Part shown: piece after piece, positions 24,687 through 33,632 of the stretch
How the letters are laid out: the number at the start of each line of letters is the position of its first letter
Numbering within the stretch: the stretch's first letter is position 1
Assembly: GCA_964580315.1 (NCBI GenBank)
Contig: CAZOKH010000009.1
Coordinates: 1-53,339, forward strand
Length of the DNA: 53,339 nucleotides
From: CAZOKH01 sp964580315
GTDB lineage: Bacteria; Chloroflexota; Anaerolineae; Anaerolineales; Anaerolineaceae
Reading direction: 5' to 3'
The notes under the pieces: generated by a model
Seen by the model: only the letters and a program-made list of their open reading frames with translations
Databases searched by the model: none
Told to the model about the DNA's origin: nothing
Translations under genes and position numbers: made by a program

Positions 24687-25373
24687 TTATTTCGGCATTT
24701 CACCCAGCATGATTTGTGCGGTGCAGGCAGGGGCTGACTGACCGGCGAACTGCGGGGCAAAGGTTAAGATCCATCCCTCGGTGCGCGGGGTGATATCGAA
24801 CACGGCCATCACTTTGACGGGTTTGCCGGGCAGAAATTCAGAATTCAGGTATTTGTAATCATATACCAGGCTGGCCTGGTTGCGCTGGTAGGCAGCACCC
24901 CAGGAGGCATCCCATTCATAGGGGAAGGTCAAAATTTTGCTGTCCAGGTAGGCGCTGAGGGTGAACCATTCGGGCCGCAGTTCGGGCAGCGTTTCACTGC
25001 CCGTGTTGGTGATCTCCAACGGTACAGACAGGAATATTCCGTTGGGGGTCTGATCATAGATAAAAGTAAGCTGCTGCGCCGCATGCAGGGCTTGAATGGT
25101 GAAGGCATCGCCGCATTTGACCACTTCTTTCACACCGGGCAGCGGGGCCTGGGTGGGTGTGGCTGTAGAGGTGACCACCACCACGCGGGCGGTCTGAGTG
25201 GGATAAGCCGTGGCGGTCGGGTAATCAGTTGCTTTGGGATAGACGGTGGCGGTAGGGATGGGGGTCTGTTGCGAGCGCTGCAGCGCAACCTCGGTGGCCA
25301 CCGCTTTGCGCGAGGGTGCACAGGCGGTCAGCAAGATTACAATCAACAGTGCAGCCGGGATCAATCGCTTCAT
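24687..25373 (-). CDS. Lipoprotein, paralogue of the next upstream gene
   Basis: 228 residues. The start at 25373 has GGAG upstream and begins a lipoprotein signal ending in LLTAC; an in-frame ATG at 25472 gives an implausible tail. A Thr/Pro linker follows. The C-terminal ~130 residues form a beta-sandwich-like domain (GIFLSVPLEITNTGSETLPE, then KPVKVMAVFDITP and EGWILTFAPQ) similar in layout to DUF4352-type extracellular domains. The same closing motif (PVKV-x-VFD-x-P, then W-x-LTFAPQ) is found in the neighbour at 25408-26079. The two are tandem duplicates that have diverged. Confidence 0.78.
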   Translation of the reverse strand: MKRLIPAALLIVILLTACAPSRKAVATEVALQRSQQTPIPTATVYPKATDYPTATAYPTQTARVVVVTSTATPTQAPLPGVKEVVKCGDAFTIQALHAAQQLTFIYDQTPNGIFLSVPLEITNTGSETLPELRPEWFTLSAYLDSKILTFPYEWDASWGAAYQRNQASLVYDYKYLNSEFLPGKPVKVMAVFDITPRTEGWILTFAPQFAGQSAPACTAQIMLGEMPK

Positions 25374-25407
25374 TTTATTACTCCAGCTTTCTTCAATGGT
25401 CGGCGCA

Positions 25408-26079
25408 TCAGCGCACAGCCAGGGGAATTTCAACCGAACAATTCCTTTGCAAACCGCTGGCCTGCGGGGCAAAGGTTAGCAACCAGTCAGCAGCCTGTGG
25501 ATCAACGTCAAATACCACCAGGATTTTCACCGGCCATTCGGGCAGAAAGACGCTCTCAGCAGGATTACGGTAATCGCCAAAGGTGTTAAAAACCAGGCGT
25601 TCGGTAGACACCTTGTGCGGTTCAATGCTCAAATCTTTTCCAACCAGGCTGGCGTGCAGTGTAAACGATGCCATTTCCATGTTCTGAATGGGGGCTGTGG
25701 TGTGGTTGGTGATCTGCATCAACACCACCAGGAACCTGCCTTCGGGCCTGGCATTGAACAGTTCCGCCTGGAAGTAGGGCTTTTCCAGCACTTTAACTGT
25801 AAAGATGTCGGCGCACGGCAGATCAACGCCCACGCCCGGTGTTCCCAGCGGAGCGGCGGCGTGGGTGGGGGTAATATACTCGATCAGGGGTGTGAGCGTT
25901 GGGCGCGGTGTGTGGGTGGGCAGCGCGGTGTGAGTGGGCGCAAAGGTCGCCGAGGGCAGCGGTGTTTCGGCTGCCAGTGTGGCGGCGGCGGCAGTTTGCA
26001 CAGCCGTTGGGTTGGCAGCGCATGCGCCCAGTAAAAAGGCGAGAAGCAAGAAAGAAATTATTGATAATCGTCGATTCAT
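25408..26079 (-). CDS. Lipoprotein with beta-sandwich-like domain
   Basis: 223 residues from ATG at 26079, preceded by GGAGGAG. The frame stays open upstream into nadE, but only in a shadow frame. The signal peptide ends in lipobox LLGAC, followed by a Thr/Pro/Ala-rich linker (for example HTALPTHTPRPTLTP). The folded part (FLVVLMQITNHTTAPIQNME, then WPVKILVVFDVDPQAADWLL) matches the paralogue downstream. It is 34 bases upstream of that gene and 70 bases after nadE, so it may be read from the nad promoter. The function is not known. Confidence 0.78.
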   Translation of the reverse strand: MNRRLSIISFLLLAFLLGACAANPTAVQTAAAATLAAETPLPSATFAPTHTALPTHTPRPTLTPLIEYITPTHAAAPLGTPGVGVDLPCADIFTVKVLEKPYFQAELFNARPEGRFLVVLMQITNHTTAPIQNMEMASFTLHASLVGKDLSIEPHKVSTERLVFNTFGDYRNPAESVFLPEWPVKILVVFDVDPQAADWLLTFAPQASGLQRNCSVEIPLAVR

Positions 26080-26149
26080 TACGGCTCCTCCCGCCGGGTT
26101 GCAGCGGAATGGATGTTGGTTGATGATGCTGCGGATGGGGATGGTTGGT

Positions 26150-26986
26150 TTAAGTACCCCAATCGCGCAGGTAGAGAAAGTCATAGCCAATGGTGCGGTG
26201 GCTGAGCTTGGCAACCGGCGGCAGCATGCGTTTGAACTGATTGCGGCGCACGCGCTGTACCACGGCACGCACAAACGGTTCTGGAAAACCGGCTTCAATG
26301 CACTCTTCAGGAGTGTAACGCTGGTCAACCAGCAGGTAAAGCATTTGGTCAGCTTCAGCGTAGGTGAAGCCAAGTTCTTTTTCGTCGGTTTGACCCGCCC
26401 ATAAGTCGGCAGTGGGCGCTTTGTCCAGAATGGGCTGCGGAATGCCCAAATCGCGCGCCAGTTGGCGCAGTTGGGTTTTATACAGGTCGCCCAGCGGATT
26501 GATGGCGCAGGCGGAGTCCCCGTACAGGGTGGAGTAACCCAGCAGAATTTCGGTTTTGTTGCTGGTGCCCACCACCAGCCCTTTGAAAGCCGAGGACTGA
26601 TCGTACAGCACAATCATGCGCATGCGCGCCAGGATGTTGCCGCGCCGCACCGAGTCGATGTCGGGAGTCATTTCGATCAGCGGGTCTGCCATGGGGGTGA
26701 CGGGGATGGTCAATTCCTGGACTCCGGTGTCGTCAATCACCAGTTGGGCATGCTCGTATGATTCAGCCACGGATGATTTGTAGGGCATGCGCACGGCCAG
26801 CACATTTTGGGGCCCCAGGGCTTCAGCCGCCAGGTAGCAAGACAGGGCAGAATCAATGCCGCCGGACAGACCAATGACAGCCCGTGAGAAACCAGTGCGG
26901 GTGATTTCGCTGCGAACAAAACCGGTTAAAATCTGGCGCGCCAGTCCGGTGTTGATGTTGAGGTTGGGCATGTTTGCTTTTTCCAT
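26150..26986 (-). CDS. nadE: NAD+ synthetase, synthetase subunit
   Basis: 278 residues. It converts nicotinic acid adenine dinucleotide to NAD+ using ATP and ammonia. The ATP pyrophosphatase loop is GLSGGIDSALSCYLA near residues 38-52, with later NadE signatures (VVGTSNKTEILLGYSTLYGD, then KAPTADLWAGQTDEKELG). It has the size of ammonia-dependent enzymes and lacks the N-terminal glutaminase. A separate nitrilase-type protein is encoded 11 bases upstream in the same operon and can supply ammonia from glutamine. AAGGAGAG in that short gap gives the start. Together the two genes correspond to one fused glutamine-dependent NadE. Confidence 0.93.
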   Translation of the reverse strand: MEKANMPNLNINTGLARQILTGFVRSEITRTGFSRAVIGLSGGIDSALSCYLAAEALGPQNVLAVRMPYKSSVAESYEHAQLVIDDTGVQELTIPVTPMADPLIEMTPDIDSVRRGNILARMRMIVLYDQSSAFKGLVVGTSNKTEILLGYSTLYGDSACAINPLGDLYKTQLRQLARDLGIPQPILDKAPTADLWAGQTDEKELGFTYAEADQMLYLLVDQRYTPEECIEAGFPEPFVRAVVQRVRRNQFKRMLPPVAKLSHRTIGYDFLYLRDWGT

Positions 26987-26997
26987 GTTGGCTCTCC

Positions 26998-27867
26998 TTA
27001 ACGCCCCGATGCGCTGCCTTCGCGGTTGAGAATGCGGTTTAATTCGCGCTGCACCATGCCGGTGCGTTCGTCGCGCAGCATGGGCAGACGGGCGCGTGTG
27101 CGGTGCAACTGGTTGAGGTCAATCACGGTTTGAATGAGTGCTTCTTCATGCGTGGGCCCGCTGACCAGCAACTTGCCGTCGGGATTGTAAACCGAAGCCC
27201 CGCCCCAGAAGGAAAGCCCGTCTTCATAGCCCACCCGGTTGGTGTGAGCCACATACGAAGTAAACAAACTGGCATAGGCGCGGTTGATATGATCAACCCA
27301 GTGTGAAGTGTCGAGGTTGGGTTGGTCGGTCAGCCCGCGGCCTGGAGAAGATGAGATGAACAAAAACAAGTCTGCGCCGTCAAGCCACAGCAGGTAGGGT
27401 GGAGAGGCGTGCCAGAAATCTTCGCAAATCAACATACCCACCCGGCCAAAGCGGGTGTCAAAGGCGCTCACGGTGTCGCCCCAGGCGAAGAAGCGTCCTT
27501 CATCAAACAGGCCGTAGGTGGGCAGGTACACTTTGCGGTGCACATACACAACCTCACCCCGTGAAAGATAGGCGGCTGAAATAAAAAAGCGGCTGCGGGT
27601 GTCTTCTTCAACAAAACTGACCACCAGGTCAAGTTTCTGACTGGCTTCAAGAAGCGGCCGAAAAACGGGGTTGTCATGATCGGGGCGCAGCGCCACCCAG
27701 GGAGTCAGGTCTTGCAATACATAGCCGGTCAAAGATAATTCAGGAAAGACCAGTAAATCGGCTCCATTCGATCCAGCTTCTTTGATTAGTGCAAGATGTT
27801 TTTCCAGGTTGGCCTGCACATCTCCCAGGCGGGTGTTGATTTGCGCCAGTGCAATATTCAGTTTCAT
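26998..27867 (-). CDS. Nitrilase-family amidohydrolase, probable glutaminase partner of NadE
   Basis: 289 residues of the carbon-nitrogen hydrolase superfamily. The Glu-Lys-Cys catalytic triad is visible: Glu in DLLVFPELSLTGY, Lys in YVHRKVYLPTYGLFDEGRFF and Cys in VGMLICEDFWHAS. These surroundings match the glutaminase domain of glutamine-dependent NAD synthetases. It is first in the operon, with nadE 11 bases downstream. The inferred role is hydrolysis of glutamine to feed ammonia to NadE, though nothing shows whether the two proteins form a tunnel as in fused enzymes. Confidence 0.85.
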   Translation of the reverse strand: MKLNIALAQINTRLGDVQANLEKHLALIKEAGSNGADLLVFPELSLTGYVLQDLTPWVALRPDHDNPVFRPLLEASQKLDLVVSFVEEDTRSRFFISAAYLSRGEVVYVHRKVYLPTYGLFDEGRFFAWGDTVSAFDTRFGRVGMLICEDFWHASPPYLLWLDGADLFLFISSSPGRGLTDQPNLDTSHWVDHINRAYASLFTSYVAHTNRVGYEDGLSFWGGASVYNPDGKLLVSGPTHEEALIQTVIDLNQLHRTRARLPMLRDERTGMVQRELNRILNREGSASGR

Positions 27868-27981
27868 GTTTTTTAAATCCCTCTCTCTCAGGGTTAGGTT
27901 TCAATTTTATCGCAAGGCGGGAGATAATGGGATGGTTCTCCTGACGCAGCCTAATTCATATCTTAACAAATGTGTAATCCA

Positions 27982-28012
27982 TTGAAATCGGTTGATTGTT
28001 TTCCCTTATAAT
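27982..28012 (+). promoter_or_regulatory. Putative promoter of the MASE1/HD-GYP sensor
   Basis: A perfect TATAAT at 28007-28012 with TTGAAA at 27982-27987; the spacer is 19 bases, longer than ideal. It lies 70 bases before the TTG start. Confidence 0.4.
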
Positions 28013-28082
28013 ATATACACTAGAAATGATAGATTGCATATAAGAGAACCTGCGCCATAAAATTATTTGTGCCGGAGTTGCG

Positions 28083-31000
28083 TTGAATTCTATTAAGCGT
28101 GCAGGAAATCAAAGGCCGTTGCCCTGGTGGACATGGGTTGTGTCCTTTATTGTCTGCCACCTGGGCACTCGCATCTCTCTCTACTTTCAAAGCGCCCCTG
28201 GAATTTCCTTTTCACATTTATCCCTGCCGTTGGGATTTATTTTAACCTGCTGGTGGGGCCCGCGCGCCCTGATCGGCTTTTTCCTTAACGCCGTTTTCTC
28301 TGCCCATTTATGGGGAATAGCACAACCGCAGCAGTGGTTCCTGTATGCACTGCCCAAAATCCTGGCTGTCAGTGTGGGCTGGTGGTTGTTTACCAGGGTT
28401 GCGAAGGGAAAATGCTGGCTACCTGAAATTTCACAACTGGCATTATTCAACCTGTTTGGCGTGCTGCCTGTCAGCCTGATCAACGGCTCCTTATTATCCA
28501 GATTTCTGGTAAATTGGGGCATCATCCAGCCGCAAGGTTACCTGCAGCAAAGCGGCAATGAAATTTTGGCTGTGATCATTGATTTCCTGTTCCTTTGCCT
28601 GCCGTTGGGGGTGTTTCTAACTGCGTTTATGGAAAAACGCGGCTGGAGTTTGACGCACGGGGCGGTTTTTCCAGCGCTGCTGCATAAAGAACGCCAGACC
28701 AGGCTGGCAGAATGGGAAGCGGTGTTAATTTTTATCAGCCTCTTTTTCTCCAGCACGCTGTTACCTGTTGAACGATACTGGGCAATTTATTCTCCACTTG
28801 CCCTGTGGGCTGCCCTGCGCTTTGGCATGGGCATGGCCACCCTGGTCAGTTCCTGGATCTTGTTTTTGGTGATTTATGTTCCCAAACTGTTTCCGTTTTT
28901 CTATCACGGCTCAATGGTTGGACAGGAAAACCTGGCGTTTGTCCGGCTGGCTTTGATCATTCCCTGCATCTCAGCCGTGGTGGCTGGCAGGCTAATCAGC
29001 GACATGCTTTCAGAGATTCGCATGCGTAAGAACGTCGAAGAAGTGCTGCGCGAACAAAAAGTCCATCACCAATCACTGCTGGCAACCATACCCGATGTCA
29101 TTCTCATCATGGCGCCAGACGGCACCTACCTGGATATTCACACATCAAATGAACAATTTCTGGTTAAGAAGCGGGAAAAATTGATCGGTAGAAAGATCCA
29201 GGATGAAATATCCGCAGAAAATGTGCGGCTGAGCCTGGCTGCAATGGAAAAGGCCATCCGAGATCATACCGTTGAGAATTTTGAATATCCCCTGGTTACA
29301 CAGGACAATGCCGAACGCTGGTTTGAAGCGCGTGTGGTGGCTTTTGAGGAGAAAGGCGAAAAACGCCTGCTGTGGCTTTCGCGTGACATGACTGAGCAAA
29401 AAAAAGCGGCGCAGGCGCTGCAGCAAAATGAAGCCCGCCTGCGTTTGATTACCGAGAATATTGAAGATACGATCTGGATTGTTGACCTGGAATTAAAACC
29501 CATTTTTGTTTCCCCTTCTTTACTGCGCCTGACCGGCTTTACCCTGGAGGAATTGCAATCTCTTCCCATCGAAAAACAGATCACACCTTCATCGCTGGCG
29601 TTAGCCAGGCAAGAAATTGCTGCCTGGTTGAATCCTGAAGTGATTCCAAATTTAGACAGGCGGGCGTTTAAAAAATTACGACTTGAGCATTACAAGAAAG
29701 ATGGAAGCATCTTTTTGGCTGATGAGATTCTCTCTTTGCTGCGGGATGAGAATGACCAGCCGACGGCTATCATGGGGGTTGGACGCGATATAACCCTGCA
29801 GCAGCAGCAAGAACAGTTGTACACAACTGTACTCAGCACTGCCATGGATGGCTATATTTTGCTGGATTTAAAAGGCGACATCCTGGATGTAAATGACGCC
29901 TACTGCCGCCTTTCGGGTTATTCGCACCAGGAATTGTTAACAAAAAAGATCGCGGATATTGAAGAAGTGGAGTCGATGAATCAAATCGAAGAACGTATCC
30001 AGCGAATAAAAAAATCAGGTGTGGATCGATTTGAGACGCGGCACCATTGCAAGAATGGAAATGTACTTGATGTTGAGGTCAGCGTTAATTATTTGCCTTC
30101 CAGCGACGGCAGGATGGTTGCTTTTGTGCGCGACATAACCGCCCGCAAACAGGCTGAAGTTGAACTGGAAAGATTAAACCTGGCTCTACGCACGGTGAGC
30201 GAGTGTAATAAATTGATGGTTCATACTCAGAGGGAAGAAGACCTTCTGGGAGGAATTTGCCGAATCATCGCAGAACTGGGGGGCAATTACCGTGTGTGGG
30301 TGGGCATGGCTGAAGATGATACTGAAAAAAGTATTCGCCCAGTGGCTCAATATGGTTTTGACGAAGGTTATTTCGATAACATTAAGATTAGCTGGGACGA
30401 CTCGGAATTTGGACAGGGACCTTCTGGTAAAGCCATTCGTTCCGGGTCTCCACAAATTGTCCATTCAACACATACCGATCCCTCATTTGAGCCCTGGCGG
30501 CAGGTCACTTCCCAGTGGAAAAATGCCTCCAGTGTTTCGCTGCCCTTGCAGGGAAATAAGCGGGTGATTGGCGTATTAAATATCTACACTTCTGATCTGG
30601 ATGCTTTCACTCCTCTTGAAATTGAATTGTTGCTGGAATTGGCGTCAGATATGGCTTATGGAATTGAGACCTTGCGCGCCAGGCAAGATCAAAGATTATC
30701 TGAAGACATCATTCATCACAGTTACGATTTGTCGCAAAAGTTAAACAGTGTTCAGGAACTGGGCCAGGGGCTGCATTTGTGCCTGGAAACGGCCATGAAG
30801 ATTAGTGGAACAAATACAGGCGGCATCTATCTGTTTGATCGGGATAGCGGCTGGTTGAATCTCGCAGTTTATGCAGGCTTATCCGAACAGACGGCAGATA
30901 TTGTATTTAGCAATGCCCCCGATTCACTCATTACTAGCATGATTATGCCGGGTGAACCGGTTTATCAAAATATGCTAGAACTTCCACCGGATGCACTTCC

Positions 31001-33170
31001 GGCTGAAATTCGAGATTTAGGGGCAGTGGCGGTCATTCCCATTCGACACCAGGATGAAATCCTGGGCTGCATGAATGTGATCAGTTCAAATCTTTCTGAA
31101 ATGCCCGATTATAAAAAGCGCGCCCTGGTTTCAGTGGTCTCCCAGATGGGAAGCGTAATTTCCCGTCTGCGGGCTGAAGAAGCATTAAAAGAAAGTGAAG
31201 CAAACTTCCGCACGGTGTTCGAGCAAGCCGGCGTGGGTGTGGTGTTGGAAGAGATTCAGAGCGGCAAATTTGTGCGCGTCAATCAAAAGTTCTGCGAGAT
31301 CCTGGGATATGAACGGGCGGAAATTGAAGGGCGGTTAACCTTTCAAGAGCTCACCCATCCTGATGATTTGAACCTCAATGAGGATGATGTAGAAAAAGTG
31401 ATGCGGGGTGAGTTGAATGAATTCACCTCTGAAAAGCGTTTCATACATAAAGACGGCTACCCGGTGTGGGTATTGCGAACCATTACAGCGCTTGGCAATG
31501 TGATTCCGCCTACGCACTTCGTCCTGGTTGTTGAGGATATCAGCGAACGCAAGCAGGTGCAGGAGGAAATTCAACAGCGCATCCGCGAGTTGGAAGCCGT
31601 CAGCCGCATTTCGGCGGCGCTGCGCACCGTTCAGACCCTGGATGAGATGTACCCGCTGTTGATGGCTGAAGTGCTGGAGATTTTCCAGACCGAATCCGGC
31701 GCAATCGCCATGATTGATCCGAATACGAACAGGCTTTATTTCAATGCCACACACGGTTGGTACGATGCCACCAGAGATGTTGAGGTGGATATTCAGGATG
31801 GTATTATGCGGAAGGTGATAGCATCTGGAAATTCATACATCAGCCAGGAGTTTGCCAGCGACCCCTTAACCACCCGGGTGATCCAAAATGTGGTTCCGCC
31901 CCGCTGGGGTGGCATCATTACGCCCATTCGCACCGGGCAAGAAATAATCGGCGTGTTCGATGTTTCCGTTGAATTGCCGCGCGTGATTACCGCGTGGGAA
32001 ACCCGGCTGCTTGAGACCATTGCTGAGATTGTTGGCAACACCGTGCAGCGTCTGGCGCTGTTGGAACGCACGCAAAGAAATTTGAGGCGGTTGGCGGTAT
32101 TGCATTCCATTGACACCACCATCAGCTCAAGCCTCGACATTCAATTTACGCTGCGAATGTTGATTGAGCACGTGGTGAGCGAATTGGAAATTGATGCGGG
32201 CTGTATTCACCTGCTTAACCCGGCAACATTATATCTGGACTATTACGCTGGTATGGGGTTCAAATCAGAAAGGGCGGAGACCATGCAAATCCGTCCCGGA
32301 AACGGCCTGGGGGGGATGGCGTTAATGCAGCGGAGAAAAATCCACTATTCATTGGCGAATGCCAACAGCCGATTGAATGACCCATTGATTGACCTGGAAC
32401 AATTTGCCGACGGGATTGCCGTTCCGCTGATTAGCAAAGGCAGGGCGATCGGATCGCTGGAAGTGTATCATCATACGCTGTTGAATCCCGATCAGGAATG
32501 GTCTGATTATCTTGAAGCGCTGGCCGGGCAGGCCGCCCTGGCAATTGAAGATATTCGTATGTATGAAAACTTGCAGCAGTCCAACCTCGAATTATCACGC
32601 GCGTATGACGCAACTATTGAGGGATGGTCGCGAGCCCTTGATTTGCGGGATCGGGAGACCGAGGGACACACCCAGCGTGTGACCGAAACCACCCTGCGGC
32701 TGGCGCGCGCCATGAGCGTTCAGGGTAGTGATTTGAATCACATTCGCCTGGGGTCACTGCTGCATGATATCGGCAAGATGGGAATTCCCGATTCAATCTT
32801 GCTCAAGCCCGGGCCGTTGACCGCGGAAGAATGGGACATCATGCGCATGCATCCAAAGTATGCCTATGAATTGCTGTCGCCCATCACTTTCCTCCACCCG
32901 GCTCTGGATATTCCGTACTGCCATCACGAAAAATGGGACGGCAGCGGTTACCCGCGGGGCCTAAAAGGGGAACAAATTCCCATGGCAGCGCGCATTTTCT
33001 CGGTGATTGATGTCTGGGATGCCTTGCGGTCAGATCGTCCTTACCGCGCAGCGTGGGACGAACAGCGGGTGAGAGACTATATTCTCTCTCAATCAGGATC
33101 ACATTTTGACCCCAATGTAGTCAGCATGTTTCTTGCTCTATTGGAAGAAGATCAAGAATATAATCAATAG
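28083..33170 (+). CDS. Giant membrane sensor with MASE1, four PAS, four GAF and an HD-GYP domain
   Basis: 1695 residues from TTG at 28083, with GGAG 5 bases ahead. Residues ~1-310 are a multi-helix MASE1-type membrane sensor. Then PAS (about 320-440), PAS (450-575), PAS (575-695), GAF (700-865), GAF (885-1030), PAS (1033-1160), GAF (1165-1325), GAF (1332-1500) and HD-GYP (1510-1695). The HD-GYP domain keeps HD in SLLHDIGKMGIPD and the GYP motif in CHHEKWDGSGYPRGLKGE, so it should be an active cyclic di-GMP phosphodiesterase. No GGDEF or kinase domain is present, so c-di-GMP breakdown is the only visible output, gated by an unusually large sensory train. Confidence 0.9.
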   Translation: MNSIKRAGNQRPLPWWTWVVSFIVCHLGTRISLYFQSAPGISFSHLSLPLGFILTCWWGPRALIGFFLNAVFSAHLWGIAQPQQWFLYALPKILAVSVGWWLFTRVAKGKCWLPEISQLALFNLFGVLPVSLINGSLLSRFLVNWGIIQPQGYLQQSGNEILAVIIDFLFLCLPLGVFLTAFMEKRGWSLTHGAVFPALLHKERQTRLAEWEAVLIFISLFFSSTLLPVERYWAIYSPLALWAALRFGMGMATLVSSWILFLVIYVPKLFPFFYHGSMVGQENLAFVRLALIIPCISAVVAGRLISDMLSEIRMRKNVEEVLREQKVHHQSLLATIPDVILIMAPDGTYLDIHTSNEQFLVKKREKLIGRKIQDEISAENVRLSLAAMEKAIRDHTVENFEYPLVTQDNAERWFEARVVAFEEKGEKRLLWLSRDMTEQKKAAQALQQNEARLRLITENIEDTIWIVDLELKPIFVSPSLLRLTGFTLEELQSLPIEKQITPSSLALARQEIAAWLNPEVIPNLDRRAFKKLRLEHYKKDGSIFLADEILSLLRDENDQPTAIMGVGRDITLQQQQEQLYTTVLSTAMDGYILLDLKGDILDVNDAYCRLSGYSHQELLTKKIADIEEVESMNQIEERIQRIKKSGVDRFETRHHCKNGNVLDVEVSVNYLPSSDGRMVAFVRDITARKQAEVELERLNLALRTVSECNKLMVHTQREEDLLGGICRIIAELGGNYRVWVGMAEDDTEKSIRPVAQYGFDEGYFDNIKISWDDSEFGQGPSGKAIRSGSPQIVHSTHTDPSFEPWRQVTSQWKNASSVSLPLQGNKRVIGVLNIYTSDLDAFTPLEIELLLELASDMAYGIETLRARQDQRLSEDIIHHSYDLSQKLNSVQELGQGLHLCLETAMKISGTNTGGIYLFDRDSGWLNLAVYAGLSEQTADIVFSNAPDSLITSMIMPGEPVYQNMLELPPDALPAEIRDLGAVAVIPIRHQDEILGCMNVISSNLSEMPDYKKRALVSVVSQMGSVISRLRAEEALKESEANFRTVFEQAGVGVVLEEIQSGKFVRVNQKFCEILGYERAEIEGRLTFQELTHPDDLNLNEDDVEKVMRGELNEFTSEKRFIHKDGYPVWVLRTITALGNVIPPTHFVLVVEDISERKQVQEEIQQRIRELEAVSRISAALRTVQTLDEMYPLLMAEVLEIFQTESGAIAMIDPNTNRLYFNATHGWYDATRDVEVDIQDGIMRKVIASGNSYISQEFASDPLTTRVIQNVVPPRWGGIITPIRTGQEIIGVFDVSVELPRVITAWETRLLETIAEIVGNTVQRLALLERTQRNLRRLAVLHSIDTTISSSLDIQFTLRMLIEHVVSELEIDAGCIHLLNPATLYLDYYAGMGFKSERAETMQIRPGNGLGGMALMQRRKIHYSLANANSRLNDPLIDLEQFADGIAVPLISKGRAIGSLEVYHHTLLNPDQEWSDYLEALAGQAALAIEDIRMYENLQQSNLELSRAYDATIEGWSRALDLRDRETEGHTQRVTETTLRLARAMSVQGSDLNHIRLGSLLHDIGKMGIPDSILLKPGPLTAEEWDIMRMHPKYAYELLSPITFLHPALDIPYCHHEKWDGSGYPRGLKGEQIPMAARIFSVIDVWDALRSDRPYRAAWDEQRVRDYILSQSGSHFDPNVVSMFLALLEEDQEYNQ

Positions 33171-33221
33171 AGCAGGTGGTTTTTCCCACGCAAAAATGAA
33201 ATAATTGGAGACTGTATCGGT

Positions 33222-33632
33222 ATGGAACGAAAGATTAGGGTACTAATTGCCAAACCTGGCTTAGATGGGCACGACCGCGGCGCGAAAGTGGTGGCGCGGG
33301 CTTTACGCGATGCCGGCATGGAAGTGATTTACACTGGTTTGCGCCAGACGGCGGAGATGATCGCTGACGCCGCCCTGCAGGAAGATGTGGATGCGGTGGG
33401 CTTATCCATCCTGTCGGGGGCGCACATGTCCCTGATTCCGCGCGTGTTGGAAATGCTGCGGCAGAACGGTCAGGGCAATGTGCCGGTATTTGTGGGGGGC
33501 ATCATTCCTGAGGCAGATGCGCAAAAATTGTTGGAGTCGGGAGTGTGTGCGGTTTATGGGCCCGGCGCTCCAACAACCAAAACGATCGAAGATATCCGGC
33601 AGGCAGTAGAGGGCAAGGCTTGTCCAGCGTAA
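33222..33632 (+). CDS. Stand-alone B12-binding subunit of a methylmalonyl-CoA mutase-type enzyme
   Basis: 136 residues forming one cobalamin-binding domain. The lower-ligand motif DGHDRGAKVVARALRDAG holds the cobalt-coordinating His17, and SILSGAHM and VFVGGIIP line the nucleotide-tail pocket. It matches the C-terminal part of methylmalonyl-CoA mutase. The catalytic TIM-barrel subunit is not in the window, so this is a two-part mutase with the large subunit elsewhere, or a related acyl-CoA mutase. The next gene, MeaB, overlaps it by 13 bases, supporting the mutase assignment. Confidence 0.9.
   Translation: MERKIRVLIAKPGLDGHDRGAKVVARALRDAGMEVIYTGLRQTAEMIADAALQEDVDAVGLSILSGAHMSLIPRVLEMLRQNGQGNVPVFVGGIIPEADAQKLLESGVCAVYGPGAPTTKTIEDIRQAVEGKACPA

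Noticed and set aside
26080..26613. Long upstream extension of the lipoprotein frame
   Set aside because: This part runs through nadE in another frame. The true start at 26079 has GGAGGAG and begins a lipoprotein signal.
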